DNA of 52,654 bases from Bacteroidota bacterium (GCA_021824565.1 JAKAKL010000099.1:1-52654); one strand, 5' to 3'. Shown: positions 8,189 to 18,593, counted from the first letter of the stretch. Numbers and translations are program-made. The notes: a model not told the origin generated them from the letters alone.

Positions 8189-9775
8189 TTAATTTGCGTT
8201 TTTAATTTGCTCGGTTAAATCTTTCTGTGTTTTCTTGGAGAAAAATTTAATCTCGCTAATTCCAAGGTTAGGATCTTCAACCAGCTTTAGTCTGATAAAA
8301 TATTTCAATTCGAGCTTAAAGAACGTTTTAAATTTCGATTCCTTTAATTTTGAAGCAACAGCCGGATGACATTTAATGATCAAAGATTTTTCTTTTGAAA
8401 TCCTTTTGAACTTCCGCAGCCAATCTTCAAGATCATAAACAAGATGCGAATGCTTCGTAAGCAAGCCGGTGCCCAGACAGTACGGACAGACTTCCTTCAT
8501 CGCCTGCATAATATTCTGTCTGACTCTCTGGCGCGTTATCTGAACAAGACCAAAATCAGACATCGGCAGAATCGAAACTTTTGCACGATCTTTTTTAAAT
8601 TCTTTCTTAAGCTCGTCGTAAATTTTTTTCCGGTTCTTTTCATCCTCAAGATCGATAAAATCAACGACGATAATCCCGCCAATATCTCTTAGTTTTAATT
8701 GACGGCAGATTTCACGCGAAGCTTCCAGGTCGGTCTTTAATGAATTTAATTCCTGCTCCTTGCTCTTAGCATAGCGACCGCTGTTTACGTCGATAACAAC
8801 CATTGCTTCAGTGTGCTCGATAATCAAGTAGCCTCCGCTGGGCAGAGCTACCTTCCTTCCCATCAGAGTTTTAATCTGCTCTTCAATTTTGAATGAATCA
8901 AAAATTGAATTGCTCGATTTGAAACTTTCTATCTTATCAGCAAGCTGCGGCTGTACGACTTCGACATAGCTTTTTATCTGCTTATAAAGTTTTTTCGAGT
9001 CAATAAAAACTTTTGAAACATCGGAAGTAAAAAGATCTCTGATCACGCTTGAAGTTGTATTTAAATCCTGATGCAGAAGCGCAGGGGGCTGTTCGTTCTT
9101 AACCTGTGCTTCTATGCCCTGCCAGGTTTTAACAAGATTATTCAGATCGTCTTTCAAAGCTTCTTCGGTTTGAAACTTTGCGACGGTGCGGATAATTAAG
9201 CCGAAATTCTTCGGAAGAATTTCGCGAGCGATATGTCTAAGTCTCTTTCTTTCCTTATACTCGAAAATTTTTTTAGAAACTCCGATTTTATTATCAAACG
9301 GAAGCAGAACGCAAAATCGCCCCGGAAGCGAAACAGAAGAAGTAACTCTGACACCTTTGTTGTTCACCGGCTCTTTTGTAATCTGAATTATTATATCCTG
9401 TCCTTTATGGAGTTTCGGAACGCCGTTGGAGTCAAAAGTGTCTTTATTATTTCTACCGTTAGAATTGCTTTTGCCGTTAGAAGATTCTTCATCGTCTTCA
9501 TCATCAACTTCGGAATCATCATCCAGCATATCCTGGAACTGCTGCGTGCGGGCGCCGATATCTGAAAAATGGAGGAATGCATCATGCTTCATTCCGATGT
9601 CTACAAAGGCAGCCTTTATACCGGGCAAAACTCTTGCTACTTTACCAAGATAAATGTCCCCAACCATTCTGCGGTTTTCAGGATAGTCAACAAAAAAGTC
9701 GACTAAGTTTCCATCTTCCGTAATTGCAACGCGTGTCTGCGAAGTGGAGGAATTGATTATAATTTCTTTTGTCAT
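8189..9775 (-). CDS. rng: Ribonuclease G/E family endoribonuclease
   Basis: About 528 residues, the size of RNase G rather than the long RNase E. The N-terminal S1 domain (VGDIYLGKVARVLPGIKAAF) is split by an acidic, Ser/Asn-rich insert (about residues 88-112). Catalytic metal-binding aspartates lie in VIDVNSGR and VDFIDLED, and the Zn-link motif CPYCLGTG is near the C-terminal third. The enzyme cuts single-stranded AU-rich RNA and acts in rRNA maturation and mRNA decay. I chose ATG at 9775 over the TTG nine bases upstream because the family begins at M-T-K-E-I. pnp lies upstream, pairing two RNA decay enzymes. Confidence 0.94.
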   Translation of the reverse strand: MTKEIIINSSTSQTRVAITEDGNLVDFFVDYPENRRMVGDIYLGKVARVLPGIKAAFVDIGMKHDAFLHFSDIGARTQQFQDMLDDDSEVDDEDDEESSNGKSNSNGRNNKDTFDSNGVPKLHKGQDIIIQITKEPVNNKGVRVTSSVSLPGRFCVLLPFDNKIGVSKKIFEYKERKRLRHIAREILPKNFGLIIRTVAKFQTEEALKDDLNNLVKTWQGIEAQVKNEQPPALLHQDLNTTSSVIRDLFTSDVSKVFIDSKKLYKQIKSYVEVVQPQLADKIESFKSSNSIFDSFKIEEQIKTLMGRKVALPSGGYLIIEHTEAMVVIDVNSGRYAKSKEQELNSLKTDLEASREICRQLKLRDIGGIIVVDFIDLEDEKNRKKIYDELKKEFKKDRAKVSILPMSDFGLVQITRQRVRQNIMQAMKEVCPYCLGTGLLTKHSHLVYDLEDWLRKFKRISKEKSLIIKCHPAVASKLKESKFKTFFKLELKYFIRLKLVEDPNLGISEIKFFSKKTQKDLTEQIKNAN

Positions 9776-9997
9776 ATAAAACAAACTCGTTTAATGAAAT
9801 AAAATATTTCATATATAAAATTCTAAACACTAACACGTCCAACCCCGGAACAGCGCGTTCATTTGCCCGGACGATTTTATCTGCGGAAAATTTTTCCGGC
9901 AAAATCATCGCCAGCAAATAAACAAGCTGAAATACATTCAAATTAACTTCCGTCATGTTGAACTTTTATTAACTAAAATTATTTTAATAAAAAACTG
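9776..9997. other. Gap between pnp terminators and rng
   Basis: Together with the hairpins at 9998-10082 this makes a gap of just over 300 bases. It holds an AT-rich rng leader and a patch with higher GC near 9838-9920 containing GCGGAAAATTTTTCCGG, a short inverted repeat. An imperfect promoter (TTTG ... TTTATTTG, minus strand) is possible near 9920-9945. No convincing gene is seen. Confidence 0.4.
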
Positions 9998-10025
9998 CTT
10001 TAGATCGTCTGTCGACTATCTAAAG
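9991..10025 (-). terminator. Second terminator-like hairpin downstream of pnp
   Basis: CTTTAGAT and ATCTAAAG form an 8-bp stem around a 12-base loop. On the minus strand it is followed by CAGTTTTTTATT. It lies just beyond the stronger hairpin at 10060-10082, making a tandem pair. Confidence 0.5.
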
Positions 10026-10049
10026 ATTAAATAAAAATCATGTCATTTT

Positions 10050-10082
10050 AAAAATAACTTGCCGGGAAGATTTACCCCGGCA
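10050..10082 (-). terminator. Rho-independent terminator of pnp
   Basis: On the minus strand TGCCGGG (10082-10076) pairs with CCCGGCA (10066-10060), followed by AGTTATTTTT. It lies six bases past the pnp stop codon and closes the ribF-rpsO-pnp group. Confidence 0.75.
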
Positions 10083-10087
10083 CTAAA

Positions 10088-12196
10088 TTATTTTTCAGTT
10101 CCGTTGCCTGAATTATTATTTTCTTTTAATAATTCTTTTCTGCTTAAAGAATACTTACCATTCTCAATCTTCAACAGTTTTACAGTAACTTTATCGCCTT
10201 CCTTAAAGTAGTCTGTAACTTTGTTTACGCGCTTGCTGTCAATTTGTGAAATGTGCAGCAAGCCTTCCTTGCCGGGAAGAATTTCGACAAACGCGCCGAA
10301 GTCCATAATTTTTGTTATAACTCCGTCATAAACTTCGCCGACTTCAGGAGTGGCAGTTAATTTTTTAATATAGTCTTTGCACTTTGCCGCGCTATCTTTA
10401 TTCGGAGACGCAATGCTGACAGTTCCAAAATCGTCGATATTAATATCAACTCCGAAAAGTCTCTGCATACCTTGAATAGTTTTTCCGCCGGGACCAATTA
10501 TCAAACCGATCTGGTCTGTTTCTACTTTCATAGTAATTAATCTTGGCGCATATGAAGAAAGCTGCTCGCGGGGCTTTTCAATTGCAGTATTCATAATACC
10601 AAGAATATGCAAACGTCCGTCCTTAGCTTGATTCAACGCCTGTTCCATAATTTCAAATGAGATGCCTTGAATTTTTATATCCATTTGAAACGCGGTAATT
10701 CCGTCTGAAGTGCCGGCAACTTTAAAGTCCATGTCGCCAAGATGATCTTCGTTGCCGAGGATATCAGAGAGGACAGCAAATTTTTCTTCTTCTTTAACGA
10801 GACCCATAGCAATGCCTGCAACCGGCTTAGGAATGGGAACGCCTGCGTCCATCAGCCCAAGAGAACCTGCACAAACAGTTGCCATCGAAGATGATCCGTT
10901 TGATTCTAAAATATCAGAAATTATTCTCACTGTATATGGAAAAACTTCTTCAGCAGGCATCAAAACTTTCAGCGCCCGCTCGGCAAGATTACCGTGTCCT
11001 ATTTCGCGTCTTCCAACGCCTGACATTTTTCCAACTTCGCCAACGCTGAACGGTGGGAAATTATAATGAAGCATAAACTTCTTGGTGTACTCATCAAATA
11101 GACCGTCAACAATTTGTTCATCATTCTTTGTTCCAAGCGTAACAGTTGTTAAGCTTTGAGTTTCGCCTCTTGTAAACAAAGCCGAACCGTGTGTCCTAGG
11201 TAAAATTCCAAGCTCAATAGAGATTGGTCTTATTTGCTTAGTATTTCTTCCGTCAAGACGGATTCCCTCTTCAAGAATTCTTTTTCTCATTAAATCTTTT
11301 TCAAGATCATGAAGAATTTCATTGATTACTTTTTCCTGTTCGGGATATTTTTCCGCGAGGCTTTCATTTACAAAAGCGGCAAGCTCTTTGTTGCTGGCGC
11401 TTCTTTCTTCTTTAGCAAGAACAGAATAAACGATCGTTCTAAATTTTTCATAAGCCAAATCCATTACGTCTTTAACTAAAGCTTCGTCCGGGACCGCCAC
11501 GACAACTTCACGCTTTGATTTGCCGGCCTCTGCCTTTAGCTGAAGCTGAAGTTCGACTAATTTTTTAATTTCGCTTTGAGCAAATTTTAAAGCGCCAAGC
11601 AAATCCTGTTCACCTATTTCCTTGGATTCACCTTCAACCATCATTATGGAATCAGCGGTTCCTGCAACAACAAGCTCAATATCGCTTTCTTTGATTTGTT
11701 TGATTGTCGGGTTAACAATAAACTCACCGTTTACTCTTCCTACTCTTACTTCAGCGCAAGGACCATCAAAAGGAATATCTGAAATTGTTAGCGCTGCCGA
11801 AGCTCCTACAGCGCCCAGAACATCAGCGTCATTCTCTCCGTCATGTGAAAAAACAAAAGCTACAACTTGAGTTTCATTCTTAAATCCTTTTGGGAACAGC
11901 GGGCGGATAGGTCGATCAATCAATCGGGAGCTTAATATTTCTTTCTCAGTAGGTCTGCCTTCGCGCTTAATAAAGCCGCCGGGAATTTTTCCCGCAGCAG
12001 AAGTCTTTTCGCGGTATTCTACTTGAAGCGGGAAAAAGTCTTGATCCTCTGCCGCCGATTCGGCTGCCACTGTTGTAACAAGAACCATTGTTTCGCCATA
12101 CTTAACCATAACGGCGCCGCTCGCCTGCTTGGCAAATCTTCCGGTTTCTATTGAAAATATTTTGCCGCCGATTTCTACTTCTTTAGTAACTAACAT
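10088..12196 (-). CDS. pnp: Polyribonucleotide nucleotidyltransferase (PNPase)
   Basis: 702 residues, full length. Two RNase PH-like domains (about 1-220 and 310-540) flank an all-helical linker; the second contains GRREIGHGNLAERAL and the GTSDGITAFQMDIK active-site block. A KH domain with IIGPGGKTI (about 568) and an S1 domain (about 625-690) complete the classic order. PNPase degrades RNA 3' to 5' using phosphate and works with endonucleases such as the RNase G encoded next. The start is nine bases after rpsO, the widely conserved rpsO-pnp pairing. Confidence 0.98.
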   Translation of the reverse strand: MLVTKEVEIGGKIFSIETGRFAKQASGAVMVKYGETMVLVTTVAAESAAEDQDFFPLQVEYREKTSAAGKIPGGFIKREGRPTEKEILSSRLIDRPIRPLFPKGFKNETQVVAFVFSHDGENDADVLGAVGASAALTISDIPFDGPCAEVRVGRVNGEFIVNPTIKQIKESDIELVVAGTADSIMMVEGESKEIGEQDLLGALKFAQSEIKKLVELQLQLKAEAGKSKREVVVAVPDEALVKDVMDLAYEKFRTIVYSVLAKEERSASNKELAAFVNESLAEKYPEQEKVINEILHDLEKDLMRKRILEEGIRLDGRNTKQIRPISIELGILPRTHGSALFTRGETQSLTTVTLGTKNDEQIVDGLFDEYTKKFMLHYNFPPFSVGEVGKMSGVGRREIGHGNLAERALKVLMPAEEVFPYTVRIISDILESNGSSSMATVCAGSLGLMDAGVPIPKPVAGIAMGLVKEEEKFAVLSDILGNEDHLGDMDFKVAGTSDGITAFQMDIKIQGISFEIMEQALNQAKDGRLHILGIMNTAIEKPREQLSSYAPRLITMKVETDQIGLIIGPGGKTIQGMQRLFGVDINIDDFGTVSIASPNKDSAAKCKDYIKKLTATPEVGEVYDGVITKIMDFGAFVEILPGKEGLLHISQIDSKRVNKVTDYFKEGDKVTVKLLKIENGKYSLSRKELLKENNNSGNGTEK

Positions 12197-12205
12197 TTAA
12201 AACCT

Positions 12206-12469
12206 TTACTTTCTAATATTCAATTCTTTAATTATCGATCTGTATCTTTCAATATCTTTGTCCGAAAGATAATCCAGCAGTCTTCTTCTTTTTCCAACCA
12301 TCATCATCAAACCGCGCCGCGAGTGGTGATCTTTTTTATGCACATTAAAGTGATCGGTTAGCTCATTAATCCTCTTTGTCAAAAGTGCAATTTGGACTTC
12401 CGGTTTTCCGGAATCTTTGTCATCCTTGCCATATTGTTTTATAACAGCAAGTTTTTCTTCTTTGGTCAT
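12206..12469 (-). CDS. rpsO: 30S ribosomal protein S15
   Basis: 87 residues, within one or two of the usual length. It has the typical helical order, with [20 protein letters not shown], then [18 protein letters not shown], which carries the conserved rRNA-binding His/Asp residues, and [11 protein letters not shown]15 binds 16S rRNA at the three-way junction and starts platform assembly. It sits between ribF and pnp, as in many bacteria. In several species S15 represses its own mRNA, but no leader structure obvious enough to claim this is seen in the 48-base gap. Confidence 0.98.
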   Translation of the reverse strand: MTKEEKLAVIKQYGKDDKDSGKPEVQIALLTKRINELTDHFNVHKKDHHSRRGLMMMVGKRRRLLDYLSDKDIERYRSIIKELNIRK

Positions 12470-12517
12470 TTTTTTTCCTTATTTTATTATACAATATAAT
12501 CCCAGAACGAACCGGGA

Positions 12518-13459
12518 TTAATTAATTAAATTATTTAAAATTTCTCTTCCAATTTCAGTGTCTTTTTTCATCTGCTTGATAAGTTCTTCAGCAGAGGAAA
12601 ATTTTTCTTCACCGCGAATTCTTTCAACGACATTTACTGTAACATACTCACCATAAATATCTGCGTCAAAATCCAGAATATATACTTCGGTTGTAATTTT
12701 TCCTTCGTTATAGAATGTCGGGCGCCTGCCGATGCTCATTACACCGAAAAATTTTTCGTCGTTTAGAATAAACTCTACAGCATAAATACCAAGCGCAGGA
12801 AGCAGTTTGTTTTTGTCATCGAGCTCAATGTTTGCCGTAGGAAAACCCAGCAATCTTCCTCTTTGGTCGCCTTTGACAACAACTCCGCTGAAGCAATAAA
12901 ATCTATTTAAGAACAAGTTGGCAAGCATTATATCGCCGCCGCTAAGGGCATTTCTTATTTTGGTGCTGCTTACCGTAATTCCATTCTTATTTACAGGTCC
13001 GACGACGGAAACCTCAAAATCAAATTCTTTTCCCATTTCTTTAAGCGTCTGCTCATCACCGCCTCTGCCCTTGCCAAAATGATGATCATGACCGATAACA
13101 ATTTCCTTAACCCCTATTGAATCAATTATATATTTTTTAACAAATTCTTCAGAACCAAGCTGTGAAAATTCTTTAGTAAAATTGATAACTAATAAATTTT
13201 GAATCCCCAGATTTTTTATAATCTCAACTTTTTCTTGAAAAGTATTCAGAAGTTTAATTTCGTCGTCTTTCTTAATAACTGTTCGCGGATGCGGATCAAA
13301 AGTAACTAAAAAGCTTCTTGAATTAGCTATTGCCGCACGTTCCACTACCTTTTCAATTATATTTCTGTGCCCCACATGAATCCCGTCAAAGGTGCCTAAG
13401 GTAAGAACAGTATTCTTGTCTTTATTTACCTCTGAAAGGTTATAAAATATTTTCATCAC
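12518..13459 (-). CDS. ribF: Bifunctional riboflavin kinase / FAD synthetase
   Basis: 313 residues, the normal bifunctional length. The N-terminal nucleotidyltransferase domain has GTFDGIHVGH with the HxGH motif, VTFDPHPR, and VIGHDHHFGKGRGG. The C-terminal riboflavin kinase domain has GDQRGRLLGFPTANIEL and the YGVM-type strand YAVEFILNDEKFFGVMSIG. It makes FMN and then FAD in the cytosol. It is 99 bases from truB on the same strand. The gap holds a TATATTTG box on the minus strand (13491-13484) that may be a promoter, although a good -33 element is not seen. Confidence 0.96.
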   Translation of the reverse strand: MMKIFYNLSEVNKDKNTVLTLGTFDGIHVGHRNIIEKVVERAAIANSRSFLVTFDPHPRTVIKKDDEIKLLNTFQEKVEIIKNLGIQNLLVINFTKEFSQLGSEEFVKKYIIDSIGVKEIVIGHDHHFGKGRGGDEQTLKEMGKEFDFEVSVVGPVNKNGITVSSTKIRNALSGGDIMLANLFLNRFYCFSGVVVKGDQRGRLLGFPTANIELDDKNKLLPALGIYAVEFILNDEKFFGVMSIGRRPTFYNEGKITTEVYILDFDADIYGEYVTVNVVERIRGEEKFSSAEELIKQMKKDTEIGREILNNLIN

Positions 13460-13558
13460 AAGGTTTATCTAAACTATATTTGACAAATATAAGCCATTTG
13501 GTGCTTAAAATAAAATTGCTTAATCACGCCCTGAGAAAGTCAAATCCAATATAACCAG

Positions 13559-14266
13559 CTAATTTGAACTGAAGGTCGTCATTTTTTCTATAAAATTTTG
13601 CACTGAAATTGCATTTTGTACCGAATACTCACCGATTCTTGTCCGCCTCAGCGAACTTAACAAACCACCGCAGCCTAATTTTTTGCCAAAGTCATCAGCT
13701 ATTACCCTAATATAAGTACCTTTGGAGCAGCTAATTTCAAAATAAATTTCCGGCATACTGATTTTCGTTATTTCAAATTTCGATACCACAACTACCTTGG
13801 CTTTTCTTTCTACAGTTTTACCTTTTCTTGCTAACTTATATAAAGATTTACCATTGTGCTTTATAGCCGAATACATTGGAGGAATTTGCTCGATAATTCC
13901 CAAAAATTCATCTCTGGCTTTAAGGATATCTTGTTCCATAATTCCTTCAGTTGATTTTTTTTCTGTCGTTTCAGTTTCAAGATCCATTGAAGGTGAAGTT
14001 TCGCCTAATAAAATTGATCCGCTGTAAGTTTTTTGAAGCTCCTGGAATTGGGCAATCTCTTTAGTTTTTCTGCCTGTACATACTATCAGTAATCCAGTAG
14101 CCTTTGGATCAAGCGTTCCTGCATGCCCGACTTTTTTTGTCCCGGTAGCTTTCCGGATTTCATATACTACTTTAAATGATGACCAGCCGAACGGCTTATC
14201 GACGAGTATAACTTCGCCTTCATCAAAATTACAAGTTGAAAAATTATTCGTTTCCCTTGTTATCAT
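13559..14266 (-). CDS. truB: tRNA pseudouridine(55) synthase
   Basis: 235 residues. The catalytic block [16 protein letters not shown] contains the nucleophilic Asp; also visible are the N-terminal [10 protein letters not shown] and the [14 protein letters not shown] segment of the pseudouridine synthase fold. It converts U55 of tRNA T-arms to pseudouridine. It is somewhat shorter than the E. coli enzyme, lacking most of the C-terminal PUA-like extension, as in many TruB proteins of this phylum. The start overlaps the end of rbfA by 23 bases, suggesting translational coupling. Confidence 0.96.
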   Translation of the reverse strand: MITRETNNFSTCNFDEGEVILVDKPFGWSSFKVVYEIRKATGTKKVGHAGTLDPKATGLLIVCTGRKTKEIAQFQELQKTYSGSILLGETSPSMDLETETTEKKSTEGIMEQDILKARDEFLGIIEQIPPMYSAIKHNGKSLYKLARKGKTVERKAKVVVVSKFEITKISMPEIYFEISCSKGTYIRVIADDFGKKLGCGGLLSSLRRTRIGEYSVQNAISVQNFIEKMTTFSSN

Positions 14267-14600
14267 TTTCGTGAATTTTTTTTATCAGCCCTTCTATCTT
14301 TTCAACATAATCCAGAGTATCATCAATAAAAAATTTTAACTCGGGCACAAATTTAATCTTAATTCTTGAAGCAAGTTCCGAGCGAATGAAACCGGTAGTG
14401 GCGCGAACTTTTTCAAGAACTATTTCACGCTTTTCTTTTTCAAAAACAGATATATATATTTTGGCAAGTTTAAGATCGGGTGTAACTTTTACAGTAGTAA
14501 TAGTTACAAAACCGAAAGCAGGGTCGTTAAGCTTGTGCAGGAAGATTAAACTTACTTCTTCCTTTATCAAATTTTCAACTTTATCAATTCTATGCTGCAT
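14244..14600 (-). CDS. rbfA: 30S ribosome-binding factor A
   Basis: 118 residues, a standard length. It shows the one-KH fold pattern with [38 protein letters not shown] and the family end [19 protein letters not shown]. RbfA binds immature 30S subunits and helps 16S 5'-end maturation. It lies 65 bases after infB and overlaps truB, the common infB-rbfA-truB order. Confidence 0.97.
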   Translation of the reverse strand: MQHRIDKVENLIKEEVSLIFLHKLNDPAFGFVTITTVKVTPDLKLAKIYISVFEKEKREIVLEKVRATTGFIRSELASRIKIKFVPELKFFIDDTLDYVEKIEGLIKKIHENDNKGNE

Positions 14601-14665
14601 ATTATCAACCTCCTACTTGCATCAAATTAGAAATTAAAAAATGAATTTATAATTTGATTTAAATG

Positions 14666-17329
14666 CTATGCAAGTTTTTTCTTCGTTTCGACTATCTTAT
14701 AAGCTTCTATAACATCGCCGTTTTTAATATCATTAAAGTTGGCAATATTAAGTCCGCATTCATATCCTGCATCAACTTCCCTAACGTCGTCTTTGAATCT
14801 TTTTAATGATGCAATCTCACCTTCATGGATAACAATTCCGTCTCGTATAATTCTTACTTTACTATTTCTTGTAATTTTACCTTCCTGTACATAGCAGCCG
14901 GCAATTGTGCCAAACTTAGGCACTTTAAATGTGTCTCTAATTTCTATAGTAGCTGTAACTTCTTCAGAAAGAACAGGCGACAACAATCCTTCAAGCGCCG
15001 ATTTGACTTCGTTTATTGCATCGTATATAACGCTGTACAATCGTATATCAACATTTTGTGTCTCGGCAAGTTTGCGCGCATTCAAATTGGGTCTTACATG
15101 GAAGCCGATAATAATAGCATCGGAAGCAGATGCTAAAAGCACGTCGCTTTCAGAAATTCCACCGACACCTTTATGAATTACTCTTACTATAACTTCGTCG
15201 GTAGAAAGTTTCATAAGCGAATCTGAAAGAGCTTCAACCGAACCATCCACATCGCCTTTAACAATTAATGCAAGTTCTTTAACGCCGCCGATGCTGATAT
15301 TCTTTGCAATTTCATCAAGCGTAATATGATGAACCTGTTTTTGATCCTGCTCGCGCTTTAATTGCTGTCTCTTTAAACCAATTTCCCTCGCCATTCTATC
15401 TGATTCAACTACAACAAAAGTATCGCCGGCTTGCGGTGCTCCTTCAAAACCAAGAACCAAAACAGGTGTTGACGGCGGCGCTTCCGCAATTTTATTTCCA
15501 CGCTCATCGAACATTGCACGTACTTTGCCCTGGTATACTCCCGCAACAAAAGGATCGCCAACTCGCAGTGTTCCTTTCTGCACAAGGATAGTCCCTGTAA
15601 TTCCTCTTCCTTTATCAAGCTGCGATTCAACAACTACTCCTCTTGCTAATCTATCTGGATTAGCTTTAAGGTCAAGCACTTCTGCTTCAAGAAGAATTTT
15701 TTCAAGAAGAAGATCAACGTTCAAACCGCTTTTTGCCGAAATTTCAACGCACTGATATTTGCCTCCCCATTCTTCAACTAAAATATTTCTCTCTGCTAAC
15801 TGTTGTTTTATTCTATCAGGATTTGCTCCTGGCTTATCAATTTTATTTATCGCAATTACAATAGGCACGCTTGCAGCCTGTGCATGATTGATCGCTTCGA
15901 TTGTTTGAGGCATTACTGCATCATCCGCCGCGACCACAAGCACTACAATATCAGTTAGCTGGGCGCCGCGCGCTCTCATTGCCGTAAAAGCTTCGTGACC
16001 CGGCGTATCAAGAAATGAAATAAATTTTTTATCGCCTACGTTAACTCTGTAAGCACCGATGTGCTGAGTAATTCCTCCAGCTTCGCCGGCTACCACATTT
16101 GAATTGCGGATGTAATCAAGCAAAGAAGTTTTACCGTGATCAACGTGTCCCATAATTGTTACCACTGGCGGGCGGTGAGCTAACATATTCGGATCATCTG
16201 GAAAATCATCCAGCGCTTCTGATGTATATTCTTTTTGAAACTCTACTTCAAAACCAAACTCATCCGCAACAAGCGTAATGGTTTCAACATCAAGCCTTTG
16301 ATTAATCGACACCATCAAACCAAGCTCGATGCATTTTGAAATAACATCGCTTACAGGAACCAGCATTAAATTAGCCAGCTCATTCACCGCAATGAATTCC
16401 GTGACACTTATTTTATTTTGCTCAAGAGATTTTTGCTCGAGACGTCTTTCTTCTTCGGCTTCTCTTTCTCTTCTTTTTTTCTTTCTTAAACTTGCTCTAT
16501 CAGAGATAACCGAATCATCCATGCTTAACATAGTTTTGCGGATTGCTTCTTTAACCTCTTTCTGATCTATTTCAAATCGCTTTATCCGCTTTTTCTTTTT
16601 TATGGTTGGTATTTCTTCTATTGCCGCTTCAATGCTTTTCTTTTTTGCCTTAGGTTTTTTCTTCTTTTTTATTATATCAGTTTGAGCTTGTAAGTTTTCT
16701 TTTTCTTCAGCTGATTCTTTCTTCTCTGGCTTCCGCTTGTCTTCACCAAGATCAATCTTTCCGACAACCTTAAGTCCTTTTTTCTTTGATGCCTCAAGAT
16801 CCTTTGGTGATACAAATTTTATTTCTTCTTCCTGTTGCGGTTGCTCTTCTAACTGCGGCTCAATTGCTGCGATAACTTCTTCAACAGGAGCAGCTACCTG
16901 CGGCTGCTCAACAGTCTTTTCTTCCGGGGTTTCTTCCTTCGATGCCGCCTCCACTATGACAGGCTCGGCTTCATGAACCGTTTCTTTTACATGCTGTACT
17001 TCTGTTTCTACAACTACATGCTGCTCAACTTCAGGTTCTTCCACCTTTACAGGCTGCTTTTCTTTTTCTTTGACCTTTTCTTCTTCTTCGGCTTTATCTC
17101 CTCTTTTCTTGTTGAACTCAGCAATTTTCTTTTTATGTTTTTCTACTTTTTCTATGTCCTTCTTATAATGGTCATTAACTTCCTTCTGCATCTCATCGGA
17201 TACTACTGAATTCGGGCTTTTAACTTCAAATCCTTTTTTACGCAGGAATTCAATGAGACTTTCTGTCGATATATTTATCTCGGAAGCTAACTTTACTATT
17301 CTCAGTTTTTTAGACGTGGTTTCGGACAT
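14666..17329 (-). CDS. infB: Translation initiation factor IF-2
   Basis: 887 residues. Order: a short N-terminal IF2 helical module (about 8-55), a long Lys/Glu-rich, low-complexity linker (about 60-300), a second IF2_N module (VTEFIAVNELANLML, about 305-360), then the GTPase core with GHVDHGKTSLLDYI (about 393), DTPGHEAF and NKID. EF-Tu-like domain II, the IF2 core domain III and the C-terminal fMet-tRNA-binding domain follow. IF-2 brings initiator tRNA to the 30S subunit and promotes subunit joining. It starts 16 bases after nusA. Confidence 0.98.
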   Translation of the reverse strand: MSETTSKKLRIVKLASEINISTESLIEFLRKKGFEVKSPNSVVSDEMQKEVNDHYKKDIEKVEKHKKKIAEFNKKRGDKAEEEEKVKEKEKQPVKVEEPEVEQHVVVETEVQHVKETVHEAEPVIVEAASKEETPEEKTVEQPQVAAPVEEVIAAIEPQLEEQPQQEEEIKFVSPKDLEASKKKGLKVVGKIDLGEDKRKPEKKESAEEKENLQAQTDIIKKKKKPKAKKKSIEAAIEEIPTIKKKKRIKRFEIDQKEVKEAIRKTMLSMDDSVISDRASLRKKKRREREAEEERRLEQKSLEQNKISVTEFIAVNELANLMLVPVSDVISKCIELGLMVSINQRLDVETITLVADEFGFEVEFQKEYTSEALDDFPDDPNMLAHRPPVVTIMGHVDHGKTSLLDYIRNSNVVAGEAGGITQHIGAYRVNVGDKKFISFLDTPGHEAFTAMRARGAQLTDIVVLVVAADDAVMPQTIEAINHAQAASVPIVIAINKIDKPGANPDRIKQQLAERNILVEEWGGKYQCVEISAKSGLNVDLLLEKILLEAEVLDLKANPDRLARGVVVESQLDKGRGITGTILVQKGTLRVGDPFVAGVYQGKVRAMFDERGNKIAEAPPSTPVLVLGFEGAPQAGDTFVVVESDRMAREIGLKRQQLKREQDQKQVHHITLDEIAKNISIGGVKELALIVKGDVDGSVEALSDSLMKLSTDEVIVRVIHKGVGGISESDVLLASASDAIIIGFHVRPNLNARKLAETQNVDIRLYSVIYDAINEVKSALEGLLSPVLSEEVTATIEIRDTFKVPKFGTIAGCYVQEGKITRNSKVRIIRDGIVIHEGEIASLKRFKDDVREVDAGYECGLNIANFNDIKNGDVIEAYKIVETKKKLA

Positions 17330-17345
17330 AAATTAAGCGCCTTAT

Positions 17346-18593
17346 CTACTCTTCTTCTTCAAACTGTGATTTAATTATTTCAATTATCTGTGCTATTTTT
17401 TCATCATCAAGTCCTTCAATTTCTTTCAGCTTTTCCGGACCTGCCTGAAGAACTTCAACTGCAGTATCGTAGCGGTGATTTATCAATAGCTCATAAATAT
17501 CACTGCCTAATTCTTCTTTCAAATCTATCAACTCGATATCTTCTTCGTACTCTTCAAAAGGCTTTTCTTCTCTTAATATTTCTATCTCAAAGCCTGTAAG
17601 CTTTATCGCAAGCCTTATGTTCACACCGTTTCTTCCGACTAATAAAGAAACCTGATCGCTGTCTGCTGTTACAATCGCTTTTTTGTTGTGAGTGTCTACT
17701 TCAATCTTTTTAAGCTTTGCAGGTGCAAGTGCTCTTTGAATAAAGACTGACGGATCGGTAGAATAATTTATCACGTCAATATTCTCGTTATTCAATTCTC
17801 TTACTATTGCGTGAATACGAACGCCTTTCATTCCGACGCAAGCGCCAACAGCATCAATCCTATTATCCTGCGATTCGACTGCAACTTTAGCTCGTTCGCC
17901 GGGCTCTCGGGAAATTGCTTTAATGTCGATAATCCCGTCATAGATTTCAGGAATTTCTATTTCAAAAAGTCTTCTTAAAAACGTGTTATCAGATCGGGAA
18001 ATAACGATCAAAGGTCCGCTGTTTGTCTTCTTAACTTCTTTTACAATTGCACGAATCGTTTCGCCTTTTTTATATCTTTCGTAAGGGATCTGTTCGTGGC
18101 GCGGAAGCAGTAATTCATTTTTATTATGATTAACTAGAATATCATTCTTCCTGATCTGATAAATATCGCCGACCACAATTTCTCCCATCAATTCGTTGTA
18201 CTCGTTATAAATAATATCTTTTTCGATCTCGCGGATTTTCTGATTAAGCCCCTGTTTTGCTAAAGTTATAAGTCTTCTGCCAAAAGATTCGAGAGGGAGT
18301 TTTTCAACGAAGTCATCGCCGACTTCAAGCTCATCCTCATTGCCGCGCTTGTTCACTTCGTCAATTGATATTTGCGTGTTTGAGTTTTCGACAGCATCAA
18401 CTATTTCGCGTTCAAGAAAGATTTCTATATCGCCTCTATCCATATTAACAACAACATCAAACTTTGCTTCTTCACCATACTTTTTCTTTACAAGCATACC
18501 GAAAATTTCTTCAATTATGCCTGCCAAAACATCTTTGTCGACTCCTTTTTCTCTTACCATCTGGGCAAAAGATTCAACGATATCTGCGTTCAT
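17346..18593 (-). CDS. nusA: Transcription termination/antitermination protein NusA
   Basis: 415 residues. N-terminal RNA polymerase-binding domain (1-130), S1 domain (about 135-200, with GEIVVGDIYQIR), then KH1 and KH2 (about 230-350, with AVGACVGMKGVRIHAIVREL and LLVGRNGVNIRLA). A short acidic helical tail ends in EEEE; the double acidic repeats of the E. coli protein are absent, as in many bacteria. NusA controls pausing, termination and antitermination. It lies 16 bases from both rimP and infB. Autoregulation of this operon is known in E. coli; a leader hairpin here would fit, but that is inference. Confidence 0.98.
   Translation of the reverse strand: MNADIVESFAQMVREKGVDKDVLAGIIEEIFGMLVKKKYGEEAKFDVVVNMDRGDIEIFLEREIVDAVENSNTQISIDEVNKRGNEDELEVGDDFVEKLPLESFGRRLITLAKQGLNQKIREIEKDIIYNEYNELMGEIVVGDIYQIRKNDILVNHNKNELLLPRHEQIPYERYKKGETIRAIVKEVKKTNSGPLIVISRSDNTFLRRLFEIEIPEIYDGIIDIKAISREPGERAKVAVESQDNRIDAVGACVGMKGVRIHAIVRELNNENIDVINYSTDPSVFIQRALAPAKLKKIEVDTHNKKAIVTADSDQVSLLVGRNGVNIRLAIKLTGFEIEILREEKPFEEYEEDIELIDLKEELGSDIYELLINHRYDTAVEVLQAGPEKLKEIEGLDDEKIAQIIEIIKSQFEEEE

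Noticed and set aside
9687-9956. 89-codon minus-strand ORF overlapping the rng start
   Set aside because: It overlaps rng in another frame, its product has no domain, and its 3' part is a shadow of the S1 region.
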